The notes beneath the pieces were generated by a model. It worked only from the letters and a program-made list of their open reading frames with translations, had not been told where the DNA came from and did not search any database. From Pseudarthrobacter sp. NamE5 (GTDB lineage: Bacteria; Actinomycetota; Actinomycetes; Actinomycetales; Micrococcaceae), in NCBI RefSeq assembly GCF_005796225.1, contig NZ_VAHO01000012.1, forward strand, positions 57,647 through 121,646: 64,000 bases of DNA, given 5' to 3'. Numbering within the stretch: position 1 is the stretch's first letter; every line of letters begins with the position of its first letter. Position numbers and translations under genes: made by a program. Positions 17,303 through 26,566 of this stretch are shown here, piece by piece.

Positions 17303-19275
17303 TGGACGTCCTGCAGGTTCTTGGCTTCTTCGGAGGATTTCAACTGCCAGGGAACGCTGGCCACCATGACGCCGGGTTCGAAGTGCAGCCTGGTTTTGAT
17401 GCGCAGGGCTGTCTGGTTGTGGACCAGTTGCTCCCACCACTTGCCCACCACGTATTCAGGGATATAGACAACGATCAGGTCCCGGGGCGAGTCCAGCCGC
17501 ATCTGTTTGATGTAGTCCATGATCGGCGTGACGGTCTCGCGGTAGGGGCTTGCCAGCACGGTGAGCGGCACGGGAATCCCCAGCTTTTCCCAGTCCGCCA
17601 CCGTCTGCGCAGTTTCTTCGGCGTCTATATCCACCGTCACTGCATCAAGGCGGGACGGGCGGGACGCCCTGGCATATGCCAGCGCCCGGAGGACGGGCTT
17701 GCGGACATGCGACACCAGCAGCACGGCGTGCACCCTGGTGGGAAGAGCCCGCGGCGAGGAGTCCTCATCCACTGCCAGCTCCCTGGCCACGTTGTCGTAG
17801 TGTGCCCTGATGCTCCACATGATCAGGAACAGGATGAACATGGCCAGCAGGGCGATCCAGGCACCCTGCTCGAACTTGGTGACCAGCACGATCACCAGGA
17901 CCAGGGCGGTCATGCCGAAACCGATGCTGTTGATCACCCGCGACTTGGCCATACGGCGCCGGTCTGCTTTGTCCCGGGCGAGCTTGAGCTGCCGGCCCCA
18001 GTGCCGGATCATCCCCAGTTGGCTGGCAGTGAACGAGATGAAGACGCCCACGATGTAGAGCTGGATGAGCTTGGTGACGTCCGCATTGAAGGCGAGGACC
18101 AGCACCAGTGCGCCGGCTGCGAGGGCCAGGACGCCGTTGCTGAAGGCCAGCCTGTCTCCCCTGGTGCGCAGCTGGCGCGGAAGATAGCCGTCCTGGGCGA
18201 GGATCGAGCCCAGGACGGGAAAGCCGTTGAAGGCGGTGTTGGCTGCGAACACCAGGATGATGCCGGTGGCGGCCACCACGATATAGAACGGGATGGAACC
18301 GGGCCCGAAAATGGTTTGGGCAATCTGGCTGATGGCGGGGTTCTGGATGTACCCCTCCGGCAGCGGGCTCCCATTCAGCAGGAATTCCGTGGCGGGATCC
18401 AGGACAATATGGACCTTGGTCGCCTGGGCGAGGAACATGATGCCTGCCAGCATCGTGGCGCCGATGATCCCCAGCAGGAGCAGTGTGGCAGCGGCGTTCC
18501 TGCTCTTCGGCGGGCGGAAGTTGGGCACCCCATTGCTGATGGCTTCCACGCCGGTCAGAGCGGCGGCACCTGACGAAAAGGCGCGCAGCAGCAGGAAGGC
18601 GCCGGCCAGGCCCACCAGGCCTTCGTCGAACCCGGGCGCCGGAACGATCGTGAAGGCCGCGGAAGGGGCCAGGCCGAGTTGTCCGGTCGCGGCCTGGAAA
18701 ATGCCGACGGCGGTCATGCCCAGGATTGATGCCATGAAGATGTAGGTGGGTATGGCGAATACGGTGCCTGCCTCTTTGACGCCGCGCAGGTTGACCAAAG
18801 CCAGGACCGCCACGCCTATGGCGGAAAGCATGGCCTGCTGTCCGTGGAGGGCCGGGACTGCAGTGGTGAGGTAGTGCGCTGCGGAGGACATGGACACCGC
18901 CACAGTCAGGACGTAATCCACCAGCAGGGCGGATGCCACCGTGAGGCCGGCATACTTGCCCAGGTTCTCACCGGCGATCTCATAATCGCCGCCGCCGGAG
19001 GGATAGGCGTGGACGTTCTGGCGGTACGAGGCCACCACTGTGAGCAGGACTACGATGACGGCCAGCCCCACCCAGGGAGAGAACGCGACGGCGGTGACGC
19101 CCGCCAGCGCCAGCGTAAGCAAGATCTCATCCGGTGCGTAGGCCACTGATGACAGGGCATCGGAGGCGAAAACCGGGAGTGCAATCCGCTTGGGAAGCAG
19201 CGTATGGGAAAGTCTGTCGTTCCGGAACGGCCGGCCCACCATCACACGCTTGGCGGCGTTCAATATTGTCAGCAC
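17299..19275 (-). CDS. APC-superfamily permease, KimA/YdaO-like potassium importer candidate
   Basis: A 658-residue protein with about 12 membrane segments in the first 470 residues and a cytoplasmic C-terminal domain. The N-terminus (LPVFASDALSSVAYAPDEILLTLALAG) and YPSGGGDYEIAGENLG are characteristic of the KimA/YdaO branch of the APC superfamily, which includes c-di-AMP-regulated K+ importers. It lies divergently next to two TrkA-type K+-regulatory proteins, which supports potassium over amino acids. GTG at 19275 is used; no strong ribosome site is visible. Its stop overlaps the RNA methyltransferase start. The family is clear, the K+ substrate is inferred. Confidence 0.8.
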   Translation of the reverse strand: MLTILNAAKRVMVGRPFRNDRLSHTLLPKRIALPVFASDALSSVAYAPDEILLTLALAGVTAVAFSPWVGLAVIVVLLTVVASYRQNVHAYPSGGGDYEIAGENLGKYAGLTVASALLVDYVLTVAVSMSSAAHYLTTAVPALHGQQAMLSAIGVAVLALVNLRGVKEAGTVFAIPTYIFMASILGMTAVGIFQAATGQLGLAPSAAFTIVPAPGFDEGLVGLAGAFLLLRAFSSGAAALTGVEAISNGVPNFRPPKSRNAAATLLLLGIIGATMLAGIMFLAQATKVHIVLDPATEFLLNGSPLPEGYIQNPAISQIAQTIFGPGSIPFYIVVAATGIILVFAANTAFNGFPVLGSILAQDGYLPRQLRTRGDRLAFSNGVLALAAGALVLVLAFNADVTKLIQLYIVGVFISFTASQLGMIRHWGRQLKLARDKADRRRMAKSRVINSIGFGMTALVLVIVLVTKFEQGAWIALLAMFILFLIMWSIRAHYDNVARELAVDEDSSPRALPTRVHAVLLVSHVRKPVLRALAYARASRPSRLDAVTVDIDAEETAQTVADWEKLGIPVPLTVLASPYRETVTPIMDYIKQMRLDSPRDLIVVYIPEYVVGKWWEQLVHNQTALRIKTRLHFEPGVMVASVPWQLKSSEEAKNLQDVQ

Positions 19276-19393
19276 CCCACAAAGCTAGTCGGATTCCCCG
19301 GCGATGTCATGACAGCCCGTGGACAGCCGGAGCCCGGACGCTGGCGGTAGAGTTCTAGCAGCAGGACCTTGACAGAAATACAGAGGAGAAACG

Positions 19394-20068
19394 GTGGCGC
19401 ATTTCGTGATCATGGGATGTGGCCGGGTGGGGGCGACGCTGGCGCACACGCTGGAGGACGCCGGGCACTCCGTGGCCATCATCGATCAGGACGACCGCGC
19501 CTTCCGAAGGCTCCGGCAGGGCTTTACCGGGCGCAAGGTCACCGGTGTGGGGTTCGACCGTGACACCTTGAAGCAGGCCGGGGTGGCTGAAGCATACGCC
19601 TTCGCCGCGGTCTCCAGCGGGGACAACTCCAACATCCTCGCCACCCGGGTGGCGAGGGAAACCTTCCATGTCCCCCATGTTGTGGCCCGCATCTACGATC
19701 CGGGCCGTGCCGAAATTTACCAGCGGCTCGGCATTCCCACGGTCGCGGCAGTCCGCTGGAGTGCTGACCAGGTGCTTCGCCGCATCCTGCCCGAACAGCA
19801 CCTCGCAGGCGATTTCCGCGAACCCTCCGGGCGCCTGGTGCTTGCCGAACTCGACCTCGATGCCGGCTGGGTCGGCCACCGGGTCAGCAGCATTGAAAAG
19901 GCCGCCGACGTCCGGGTCGCTTACCTGACCCGGTTCGGCGAGGGATTGTTGCCCGACGCCGCCACCGCCTACCAGGACGGCGACACCGTCCACGCCATGC
20001 TTCAGGTGGACCGCAGCGCCCAGGTTGCCCAGATCCTCGCCAAAGCCCCTGCCAAGGAGTACCAGTGA
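19394..20068 (+). CDS. trkA: TrkA-family potassium uptake regulator, first of pair
   Basis: A 224-residue RCK protein: N-terminal Rossmann fold with GCGRVGATLA (residues 8-17) and the acidic end of beta-2 (VAIIDQD), and a C-terminal TrkA_C domain. It would bind NAD(H) or nucleotide and gate a K+ transporter from the cytoplasm. GTG at 19394 follows AGAGGAG. It overlaps the second trkA by GTGA, the CeoB/CeoC arrangement of actinobacteria. No TrkH/KtrB-type pore gene is in the window, and the only candidate partner is the divergent KimA-like permease. Confidence 0.88.
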   Translation: MAHFVIMGCGRVGATLAHTLEDAGHSVAIIDQDDRAFRRLRQGFTGRKVTGVGFDRDTLKQAGVAEAYAFAAVSSGDNSNILATRVARETFHVPHVVARIYDPGRAEIYQRLGIPTVAAVRWSADQVLRRILPEQHLAGDFREPSGRLVLAELDLDAGWVGHRVSSIEKAADVRVAYLTRFGEGLLPDAATAYQDGDTVHAMLQVDRSAQVAQILAKAPAKEYQ

Positions 20069-20823
20069 AAGTCGTTATCGTCGGTGCAGGCAGCGTCGGA
20101 TCGTCCATCGCCCGGGAACTCCTGGCTCACAAGCACGAAATACTCCTGATCGACCTCAAGCCTGAGGTGATCGGGCGAAGCGGCCTGCGGGGCGCGCATT
20201 GGCTGGTGGGTGACGCCTGCGAGCTGAGCACGCTGCAGGGAGCGAAAGTCGAAGACGCCGACGTGGTGGTGTCCGCAACCGGCGACGACAAGGTCAACCT
20301 CGTAGTGTCCCTGCTGGCCAAGACCGAATTCGGGGTGGGCCGTACCGTGGGCCGGGTCAACAATCCGAAGAACGACTGGATGTTCAACGATTCCTGGGGT
20401 GTGGATGTGGCCGTCAATACGCCGCAGCTGATGACTGCTTTGGTGGAGGAAGCCGTGGAGATCGGCGACCTGGTCCGGCTCCTCACGCTCCAGACAGGGG
20501 TGTCATCTTTGGTGGAGTTCACCGTCCCGCACGACTCCCATGTTATTGGCCGGACCGTCGGGGACATCCGCTGGCCGGAGGATGCCACGCTGGTGGCCAT
20601 CCTGCGCGACCATGCCCCCATCACACCCAGCCGGGATGACGTGATTGACGGCGGCGACGAACTGTTCTTCGTGACCACCATCGCAGCTGAGGACGACCTG
20701 CGCGCCCTGCTCTCGCCGGAAGCCGCCGAATCTCCTGGAACCGCAGGTGCAGAGGGCGCTCCCCAGCCTGCAGGCGTTCGGGCTGCCCAGCAGGCGCCGG
20801 AGGACGACGGGTTCGACGGGTAG
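20065..20823 (+). CDS. trkA: TrkA-family potassium uptake regulator, second of pair
   Basis: A 252-residue RCK protein with Rossmann motif GAGSVGSSIA (7-16), beta-2 end LLIDLKPE, the segment VVVSATGDDKVNLVVSLLA and a C-terminal TrkA_C domain (VEFTVPHDSHVIGRTVGDI). A low-complexity Ala/Pro/Glu tail follows from about residue 215. It starts with GTG overlapping the first trkA, so the two are likely made in equal amounts and may assemble into one ring. It ends 2 bp from the convergent DUF3159 gene. Confidence 0.88.
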   Translation: MKVVIVGAGSVGSSIARELLAHKHEILLIDLKPEVIGRSGLRGAHWLVGDACELSTLQGAKVEDADVVVSATGDDKVNLVVSLLAKTEFGVGRTVGRVNNPKNDWMFNDSWGVDVAVNTPQLMTALVEEAVEIGDLVRLLTLQTGVSSLVEFTVPHDSHVIGRTVGDIRWPEDATLVAILRDHAPITPSRDDVIDGGDELFFVTTIAAEDDLRALLSPEAAESPGTAGAEGAPQPAGVRAAQQAPEDDGFDG

Positions 20824-20825
20824 GG

Positions 20826-21608
20826 TCAGGGCTTCAGTGCCGCATCCTGCCCGCCCGGAGCAGCGTCCCGTGCCGGCCTGGTGACCAGCCAGGCAACCCA
20901 CACACCGAGGATGTACAGCGGCGCGCCCATGAGGAGCCGCGTGGTGGCCAGGGCGGCGAATCCTTCGGGTCCCATGAGGTACAGCGGCACCTGGACCGCG
21001 AGCCGGAGTACCAGGACAGCAACGATGATCCAGGTCCCGAGGCGGTAGGCCCTGAGCCGGTCCGGATCCTTGCGCCAGTCCAGGCCCTCGTTGCGGATGA
21101 ACCCGAAGAGCAGCCCGGCCACCGGCCACTTCACGAGGATCGAGAGCACCATTGCGAAGATATAGGCGGCGTTCGTGAAAAAGCCCGGCAGGTAAAAGTC
21201 CTCGGCCTTGCCTGTGGTGTTGGCCAGCCAGGCGGAGATGCCAACACCCACAACACCGGCAAGCGCCTGGGTCAGGGGCCGCCGCTGTACCAGCCGGACC
21301 ACGGTGAACACGGCGGCGGCAGCCAGTGCCGCCACGAGGGAAACCGTGAGGTCCCGCGTGATGGTGTACGCAACCAGGAACAACAGGCCCGGCAGTATGC
21401 TCTCGGCAATGCCCTGGACTCCGCCGGCGCTGCGCAGCACGTCCACCCGGCCGTCGTGGGTCCGGTGCAGTCCTGCTTTGGCGGCGTATTCGGCAGCAAG
21501 GCCCGCTACCGGGGAGGGTTCCTGGCCCGCAGCGTCCGGCTTCGTTTCGCCGCCGGGAGCATCGGGGCGTGAAGCTCCGGGGAAAGGATCAGGCTGGGGG
21601 GCAGTCAT
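20826..21608 (-). CDS. DUF3159 family membrane protein
   Basis: A 260-residue membrane protein with five to six hydrophobic segments after a Pro-rich N-terminus of about 60 residues. DUF3159 hallmarks are GGVQGIAESILPGLLFLVAY near the first helix and the RLGTWIIVAVLVLRLAVQ segment. ATG at 21608 overlaps the OB-fold stop (ATGA) with CAGGAG just upstream. The gene is last in the dut-DUF3710-OB-fold-DUF3159 operon, which is conserved in actinobacteria. Its function is unknown. Confidence 0.82.
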   Translation of the reverse strand: MTAPQPDPFPGASRPDAPGGETKPDAAGQEPSPVAGLAAEYAAKAGLHRTHDGRVDVLRSAGGVQGIAESILPGLLFLVAYTITRDLTVSLVAALAAAAVFTVVRLVQRRPLTQALAGVVGVGISAWLANTTGKAEDFYLPGFFTNAAYIFAMVLSILVKWPVAGLLFGFIRNEGLDWRKDPDRLRAYRLGTWIIVAVLVLRLAVQVPLYLMGPEGFAALATTRLLMGAPLYILGVWVAWLVTRPARDAAPGGQDAALKP

Positions 21609-21997
21609 TCGTTCTCCTGGCGGGACAGTATTTCGTAACGTGGGTTGAACATGGTGGGCATGCCTTTGCTCCGCGACAGCATGCCCTCGAGCCGGAGCTC
21701 GGTACCGGCTTCGATGCCCGGGACGTGCCGGCGCCCCAGCCACACAACCCGCAGCCTTCCGCGCTGGTCCCTGCCCCGGCCGGAAAGAGGCCTGCCCGGT
21801 TCGCCGTCCGACACGATGGCGCTGAAGGCAGCGGCCTGGTCCGGCGGAAGGTAGGTCACGGACTCGATCCGTCCCTGGCAGACGACGCGGCCCTTCTCCG
21901 GCAGCTGGCTGAGGGGTGTGATGCCGGCCCCGCGCCGCCCGGTGCTTTCACCGTCTCCGGGTGCGGGGTCAGCCAATCTGGGTGATTTCCGGACCAC
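21605..21997 (-). CDS. Small OB-fold nucleic-acid-binding protein
   Basis: A roughly 130-residue protein with an OB-fold: GRVVCQGRIESVTYLPP, RLRVVWLGRRHVPGIEAGTELRLEGML and the closing MFNPRYEIL motif are typical of the actinobacterial family encoded between DUF3710 and DUF3159. The start is uncertain: GTG at 21997 has AGGA about 8 nt upstream and overlaps the DUF3710 end by 29 bp; a TTG at 21976 is also possible. The stop overlaps the next start. It probably binds single-stranded nucleic acid; the partner is unknown. Confidence 0.72.
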   Translation of the reverse strand: MVRKSPRLADPAPGDGESTGRRGAGITPLSQLPEKGRVVCQGRIESVTYLPPDQAAAFSAIVSDGEPGRPLSGRGRDQRGRLRVVWLGRRHVPGIEAGTELRLEGMLSRSKGMPTMFNPRYEILSRQENE

Positions 21998-22682
21998 GTT
22001 CCGGTTCCTGGAGTGCAGGCGCGGCGGGCGGAGGCGTGGCGGACGCGTCCTTCGGGAGGCGCAGCTGCAGCAGGTCACGCGGCGGCATGGGACTGCCGCC
22101 CCTGACCACCACTACCTTCCTGAACAAGGCTTCCAACGGCTCTGCCGCCTGCCGTTCGAGGGCAGCCGCGCCTCCCAGGACACCGCGAAGGAACCAGCGC
22201 GGGCCGTCCACACCGATGAAGCGGGCCACGCGGTAGCCCTGGCTGCCATCGGGGAGGCCTGCCGGCAGCTTGGCGACCAGTTCGGTGCCGAAGCTGCCCT
22301 CAATCTCTTCAACCTGGCCGCCCTGCGCGCCGACCGACTGGCCGATCTGCTCGCGGATCTCGTCCCACAGTCCCTCGGTCTTGGGCGCGGCAAAGGCCTG
22401 CAGCTGCAGGCTCGATCCGTTGAGATCAAGCGTTACCGCCACCACACGCTGGGTGGCTTCCTCCACTTCAAGGCGCAACTGCAGGCCTTCACTGGGGGTT
22501 ATCAGCAGCGCACCCAGGTCCACATAGCCGTCACGGCCGTCAATTTCGGACTCATCGAACGGGCCGCTGGCGCGGATGCCGGAAACGGCGTCCGCCTCTT
22601 CCGGCGACTCCGCGGCAGCCAGGGAGTCGTCCGGTTCAACTGCCTGTTCCTTTTTCGCTTTCCTGCCGAGCCCAAAGACCAT
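21969..22682 (-). CDS. DUF3710 family protein
   Basis: A 237-residue soluble protein matching DUF3710: acidic N-terminus, YVDLGALLITPSEGLQLRLEV, then GLWDEIREQI and RWFLRGVLGGAA. ATG at 22682 is preceded by AAGGAG. It lies 106 bp downstream of dut and overlaps the OB-fold gene, and the pair travels with dut in actinobacteria, so a nucleotide- or DNA-linked role is plausible but undemonstrated. Confidence 0.85.
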   Translation of the reverse strand: MVFGLGRKAKKEQAVEPDDSLAAAESPEEADAVSGIRASGPFDESEIDGRDGYVDLGALLITPSEGLQLRLEVEEATQRVVAVTLDLNGSSLQLQAFAAPKTEGLWDEIREQIGQSVGAQGGQVEEIEGSFGTELVAKLPAGLPDGSQGYRVARFIGVDGPRWFLRGVLGGAAALERQAAEPLEALFRKVVVVRGGSPMPPRDLLQLRLPKDASATPPPAAPALQEPERGPEITQIG

Positions 22683-22788
22683 GGGAGTGTCTCCTTAGTT
22701 GTGAAATGTGCCGGTCCGGCCCGTGGGGGTCCCGCCGTAGTGCTGTACCGCCGCCCGGCAACGCAGCTGCCGGTCCGACCATAATCCT

Positions 22789-23325
22789 CTAGGCCCCCGG
22801 ACGGCTGAATCCGCCGGTGGAGCCGAAGCCTCCCGTACCGCGCACGGATCCGCTCAATTCATTGACGGGGACGAACTGCGCATACTCGACACGCTGTATG
22901 ACCATCTGGGCAATTCTATCGCCGCGGCGAAGCTCGATGGGCTCGGCGGCATCTGTGTTCAGGAGGGTAACTGCTATTTCTCCCCGGTATCCGGCGTCCA
23001 CCGTCCCTGGAGCGTTGACGATGGTCAACCCGTGCTTCGTGGCCAGTCCCGACCGGGGATGGATGAGCGCGACGAATCCGTCCGGCAGGGCGATGGCTAC
23101 GCCCGTGGGAACGAGCTTGCGCTCCCCCGGCTGCAGGACAACGTCTTCCCTGGCACGAAGGTCGGCGCCGGCGTCGCCCGGGTGCGCGTAGGAGGGCGCC
23201 TCAAGGCCGGAGTCCAGCATCTTCAGCTGCACCTGCAGCGTAGGGGCCGAAACCGGGACGGCGGGGCCGGCAGGTGCTGCCGTCGGGAAGGTTTCTACTG
23301 CTGCGGAATGATCAGTCACAGTCAC
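22789..23325 (-). CDS. dut: dUTP diphosphatase
   Basis: A 178-residue trimeric dUTPase converting dUTP to dUMP and pyrophosphate, keeping uracil out of DNA. All five motifs are present: [46 protein letters not shown] and the C-terminal [12 protein letters not shown]. An extra N-terminal segment of about 30 residues rich in Ala/Pro precedes the core. The start is GTG at 23325; a second GTG at 23319 lies 8 nt after a -10-like TAGAGT, and no ribosome site is seen, so a leaderless start at 23319 is possible. Confidence 0.95.
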   Translation of the reverse strand: MTVTDHSAAVETFPTAAPAGPAVPVSAPTLQVQLKMLDSGLEAPSYAHPGDAGADLRAREDVVLQPGERKLVPTGVAIALPDGFVALIHPRSGLATKHGLTIVNAPGTVDAGYRGEIAVTLLNTDAAEPIELRRGDRIAQMVIQRVEYAQFVPVNELSGSVRGTGGFGSTGGFSRPGA

Positions 23326-23416
23326 TCACTCTAACCCGCGCCCGCGGGACAGACCTAGGCCGTCTCTTCCAAGCGGCCGGGATGAAATAGCCAGGGAAAG
23401 GTGGAAAGCTTGCCTC

Positions 23417-23902
23417 ATGCCCGAATCAAGTTCATCCGCGCCCGTTCCCAGTACACCGTCTACCGGGGGCACGGTGGTCTACCGGGAGAAGCTGTGGCCC
23501 AATGTCTGGATCTGGATCATTTCGGCCGGGGTGGCAGGAGCGGGAATCCTGGTGTTCGCGCCAATCAGCGCCGCCGCCGGGTACACGGCCGCTGTGGTGC
23601 TCTTCGCCATTATCGCCATACTCCTCATCCTCTCCACCCCCAGCATCCTGGTAACGGAAAGCACCCTCACCGTGGGGCGGGCCACCATTGAGCGCCGGTT
23701 CGTAGGGGTTGTGCAGTCCTTCCGCGGTGAAGAAGCGACGGCGGAGCGCGGCGTCCGGCTGAACGGCCTCGCCTACCTTTGCATCAGGGGCTGGATCGAT
23801 CCCGTGGTGAAGATCGACATCACCGATCCGTCGGACCCCACGCCGTACTGGCTGGCGTCATCACGCCGGCCCGACGAACTGGCAGCGGCCCTCTCCAGCT
23901 AG
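23417..23902 (+). CDS. DUF3093 family membrane protein
   Basis: A 161-residue protein with two adjacent hydrophobic helices (about 30-75: WIWIISAGVAGAGILVFAP and AAVVLFAIIAILLIL) and a C-terminal soluble domain with GLAYLCIRGWIDPVVKIDI and PYWLASSRRPDEL, typical of DUF3093. AGGTGG upstream serves as the ribosome site. It is divergent from dut across 91 bp and convergent with DUF4193. The function is unknown. Confidence 0.83.
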   Translation: MPESSSSAPVPSTPSTGGTVVYREKLWPNVWIWIISAGVAGAGILVFAPISAAAGYTAAVVLFAIIAILLILSTPSILVTESTLTVGRATIERRFVGVVQSFRGEEATAERGVRLNGLAYLCIRGWIDPVVKIDITDPSDPTPYWLASSRRPDELAAALSS

Positions 23903-23911
23903 CCGGGCCGG

Positions 23912-24211
23912 TCAGCCTTCGCAGTCCCTGCAGTAGAGCCGGCCATCCTTCTCCCTGGCAATCTGCGAGCGGTGCCGCACCAGGAAACATGAGGAACACG
24001 TAAATTCGTCGGCCTGCGCCGGAACAATCTGGACCTGCAGTTCTTCGCCGGAGAGGTCCGCGCCCGGCAGTTCGAAGCTGGCGGCCAGGTCGGTTTCGTC
24101 TTCGTCGATCACCGCGACCGGCTTATCCGACCGGCGCGTTTTCAGTTCTTCGAGCGAGTCTTCGCTGAGGTCTTCCTCTGACTTGCGCGGCGCATCGTAA
24201 TCGGTGGCCAT
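23912..24211 (-). CDS. DUF4193 family zinc-ribbon-like protein
   Basis: A 99-residue acidic protein. The C-terminal four-cysteine pattern FTCSSCFLVRH ... LYCRDCEG (two CxxC pairs) is the hallmark of DUF4193 and suggests a zinc ribbon. The N-terminal half is charged (EEDLSEDSLEELKTRR, DEDETDL). ATG at 24211 has AAGG about 12 nt upstream. The family is near-universal in actinobacteria beside dut, with unknown role; its size and zinc site suggest a transcription or ribosome accessory factor (inference). Confidence 0.85.
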   Translation of the reverse strand: MATDYDAPRKSEEDLSEDSLEELKTRRSDKPVAVIDEDETDLAASFELPGADLSGEELQVQIVPAQADEFTCSSCFLVRHRSQIAREKDGRLYCRDCEG

Positions 24212-24439
24212 GGTCGCCGTAGCCTTCTTCCTGTTGGAGTGTCCGGACTCCTCCTGCTGGGCCGGGGGAACATCCTTGATAACGCGGCAAGCCTTTCCTT
24301 TGTCCCCGGGGCCGGACCTCGGGCACTCCAGGCCGGCGGATGTCCCGGAAAATCGCGGCGCGCCCTGCTCCTTGAGCCAAAACCTGCCCGCCAGGTGGCA
24401 GAGTTTCGAATGATAGTAATGCCAGGGTGGAGGATTTGT

Positions 24440-25792
24440 ATGCAGGATCTACGGCTTGTAGGCGTGCACGACGACGGGACCCATCTCCTGTTGAGCGGGG
24501 CCGGCAGCGAGATGTTCCAGCTGCCGATCGATGAAGCACTGCGGACGGCGGCGCGTTCCACGGCCAAGCCGCGCGTGGAGCGGCCCGCCGTTCCCATGTC
24601 CCCGCGGGACATCCAGGCCCGGATCCGGGCGGGTGCCACGGCAGCGGATGTGGCTGAGCTCTCCGGCCTGCCGCTGGCCAAGGTTGAACGCTACGAGGGG
24701 CCGGTCCTCGCGGAGCGGGAGTATGTTGCCCAGCAGGCACGCAAGGTGGAAGTGGCTGTTCCCTCCCCCGGCCACGACATCTACCGGTCCGCCTTTGACG
24801 ACAATCCCGCCACATTGAACGACATGGTGGCACACCGGCTCGAGGCCCATGGCATTGACCCTGCCACGGTTGAGTGGGATTCCTGGCGCCGCCCGGATGG
24901 CAGCTGGACTGTCGCAGCCAACTTTGAACCGAAGAACGGCGGGGCCCCCGGTATCGGGGAGGACCCGCCGGCGCTGTGGACCTTCAGCCCTATCCGCAAA
25001 TCTTTGCAGAATGCCAACCGCTGGGCCCAGCAGCTCAGCGAGCTGGAGCCGCTGGACGGCCCTGTCCCGGCCCGTCGGCTTTCCGCCGTTTCCGACCGGC
25101 CCTTCGATTTTGAAACAGATGCCGACGCCGGTACGGGAAGCCAGGCCGGGCAGGGTCACGGGAAGGACGGCGGCACCGACAAAGAGTCCGACGGCATCCT
25201 GGATATGCTGCGGTCCCGCCGGGGCCAGCGCCTGGGCGTGGACGAGGATTCCGACGACGCCCTGGCCCTCCTCCTGACGCACGGCGTGCCGGCAGCCCAT
25301 CCCCGGCCGTCGGAGGTTGCTCCCGAGATGGAGGAGCAGGAAGCGGAGCCGGAGACGGACCGGAGCGATGCACCCGCGGCTCAAGGGGACTCGTTCATCC
25401 GCCGGCGGGATGCCCGGCCATCCATGCTCTCCCGGCTCAGCTTGATCCCGCCGCACCGCGACCCCGCTGACGAGAATTTGCGGCTGCACAACGGCGTCAG
25501 TACCGACACGCGGGAAATTACGATCGTGGCCTCACCCCAGCGTCCTGCCGGCCCACCGGACGCTGATGCTGCGTCGGCCAGCGGAAATGCCGGGTCCGGC
25601 GGAGCGGGACTGAACGAGCTGCTGGGCGGCAACCCGAGGCGGCAGGAGTCCCGCAGCGACGACAGTTCCGCCGCTGCCCCCGCCACCGGCCATCTTCCGG
25701 AGACTGCTGCCCCCGAGCGCCAGCCGGCCCGGCCCAAGCGCTCCAGCGTGCCGTCCTGGGATGAGATCGTCTTCGGTACCCGGGGCGATTAG
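24440..25792 (+). CDS. sepH: Septation protein SepH (DUF3071)
   Basis: A 450-residue cell-division regulator. The N-terminus MQDLRLVGVHDDGTHLLL and the helix-turn-helix region SPRDIQARIRAGATAADVAELSGLPLAKVERYEGPV (about 60-95) define SepH, which binds and stimulates FtsZ assembly in Streptomyces and mycobacteria. A long disordered, acidic and Pro-rich C-terminus follows, ending with the conserved RPKRSSVPSWDEIVFG motif. The start at 24440 is fixed by GGTGGAGG about 6 nt upstream; the frame stays open 67 codons further. It is divergent from DUF4193. Confidence 0.92.
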   Translation: MQDLRLVGVHDDGTHLLLSGAGSEMFQLPIDEALRTAARSTAKPRVERPAVPMSPRDIQARIRAGATAADVAELSGLPLAKVERYEGPVLAEREYVAQQARKVEVAVPSPGHDIYRSAFDDNPATLNDMVAHRLEAHGIDPATVEWDSWRRPDGSWTVAANFEPKNGGAPGIGEDPPALWTFSPIRKSLQNANRWAQQLSELEPLDGPVPARRLSAVSDRPFDFETDADAGTGSQAGQGHGKDGGTDKESDGILDMLRSRRGQRLGVDEDSDDALALLLTHGVPAAHPRPSEVAPEMEEQEAEPETDRSDAPAAQGDSFIRRRDARPSMLSRLSLIPPHRDPADENLRLHNGVSTDTREITIVASPQRPAGPPDADAASASGNAGSGGAGLNELLGGNPRRQESRSDDSSAAAPATGHLPETAAPERQPARPKRSSVPSWDEIVFGTRGD

Positions 25793-25840
25793 GAAACCGC
25801 AGGACGCGCGGCCCGCGCCGGCGGGCACCATTGCGGCAGA

Positions 25841-26566
25841 TTATCTTTCCGCGCCGCTTCCGCCGGTGCCGCGCCACAGGCAGGCGTCGACGTCGAACGG
25901 CAGCAGCTGGTCCTGCTCCGCCATCAGGTTGGCCCCGTGAGCGGTGACGCGGCGCATGAAATGCCGCCGGCACAGAGTCTCGTAGCCTACGACGGAAACG
26001 TGGCTGATTGCAGCGGGCGCCGGGCCTTCAAGCGCCATGTCCACGTCGCCCACCACCACCTGCGCGCCTTCGGTGACCATCACGCCGTCGACCGTCCGTG
26101 CGTTGTGCGTCGCGCGGCGGCCGCACCAGCACAGTGCCTCCACCTGCAGGACCTGCACCCGGTCCGCCAGTTCGATCAGCCGCTGCGAGCCGGGAAAGAG
26201 CCTGGTACGGAAGTCAGCGGTGATGCCAAAGGCAAAGACGTCCACGTCAATCTCGTCCACTACTTTGGCCAGCTGTTCCACCTGCTCGGGTGTGTAGAAC
26301 TGTGCTTCGTCGCAAATAAGGTAATCCACGCGCTGGCCCTGGGTGCGCCGCAGCATAACTTCCTCCCAGAAGTCGGTACCGTCCGCGACTTCGACGGCAT
26401 CCGTTTCCAGGCCCAGACGGCTGGAGATCCGGGATTCGCCCGCACGGTCGTTACGGCTGAAGCGGACCCCGCCCCGGCCGCGCGCACGGTGGTTGTAGTC
26501 CATCTGCAGCGCAAGGGTGGACTTGCCGCAGTCCATGGTGCCGGAGAAGAAGACAAGTTCAGCCAC
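25841..26566 (-). CDS. tdk: Thymidine kinase
   Basis: A 241-residue type II thymidine kinase of the salvage pathway, phosphorylating thymidine with ATP. The P-loop is SGTMDCGKST (8-17), Walker B is YLICDEAQFY, the lasso/zinc domain has CWCGRRATHNAR and a later YETLCRRHF, and the substrate segment ADFRTRLFPGSQRL is present. GTG at 26566 has CAGGAG 9 nt upstream and overlaps the upstream phosphodiesterase-like gene by 8 bp. The C-terminal tail is about 40 residues longer than E. coli Tdk. Confidence 0.94.
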   Translation of the reverse strand: MAELVFFSGTMDCGKSTLALQMDYNHRARGRGGVRFSRNDRAGESRISSRLGLETDAVEVADGTDFWEEVMLRRTQGQRVDYLICDEAQFYTPEQVEQLAKVVDEIDVDVFAFGITADFRTRLFPGSQRLIELADRVQVLQVEALCWCGRRATHNARTVDGVMVTEGAQVVVGDVDMALEGPAPAAISHVSVVGYETLCRRHFMRRVTAHGANLMAEQDQLLPFDVDACLWRGTGGSGAER

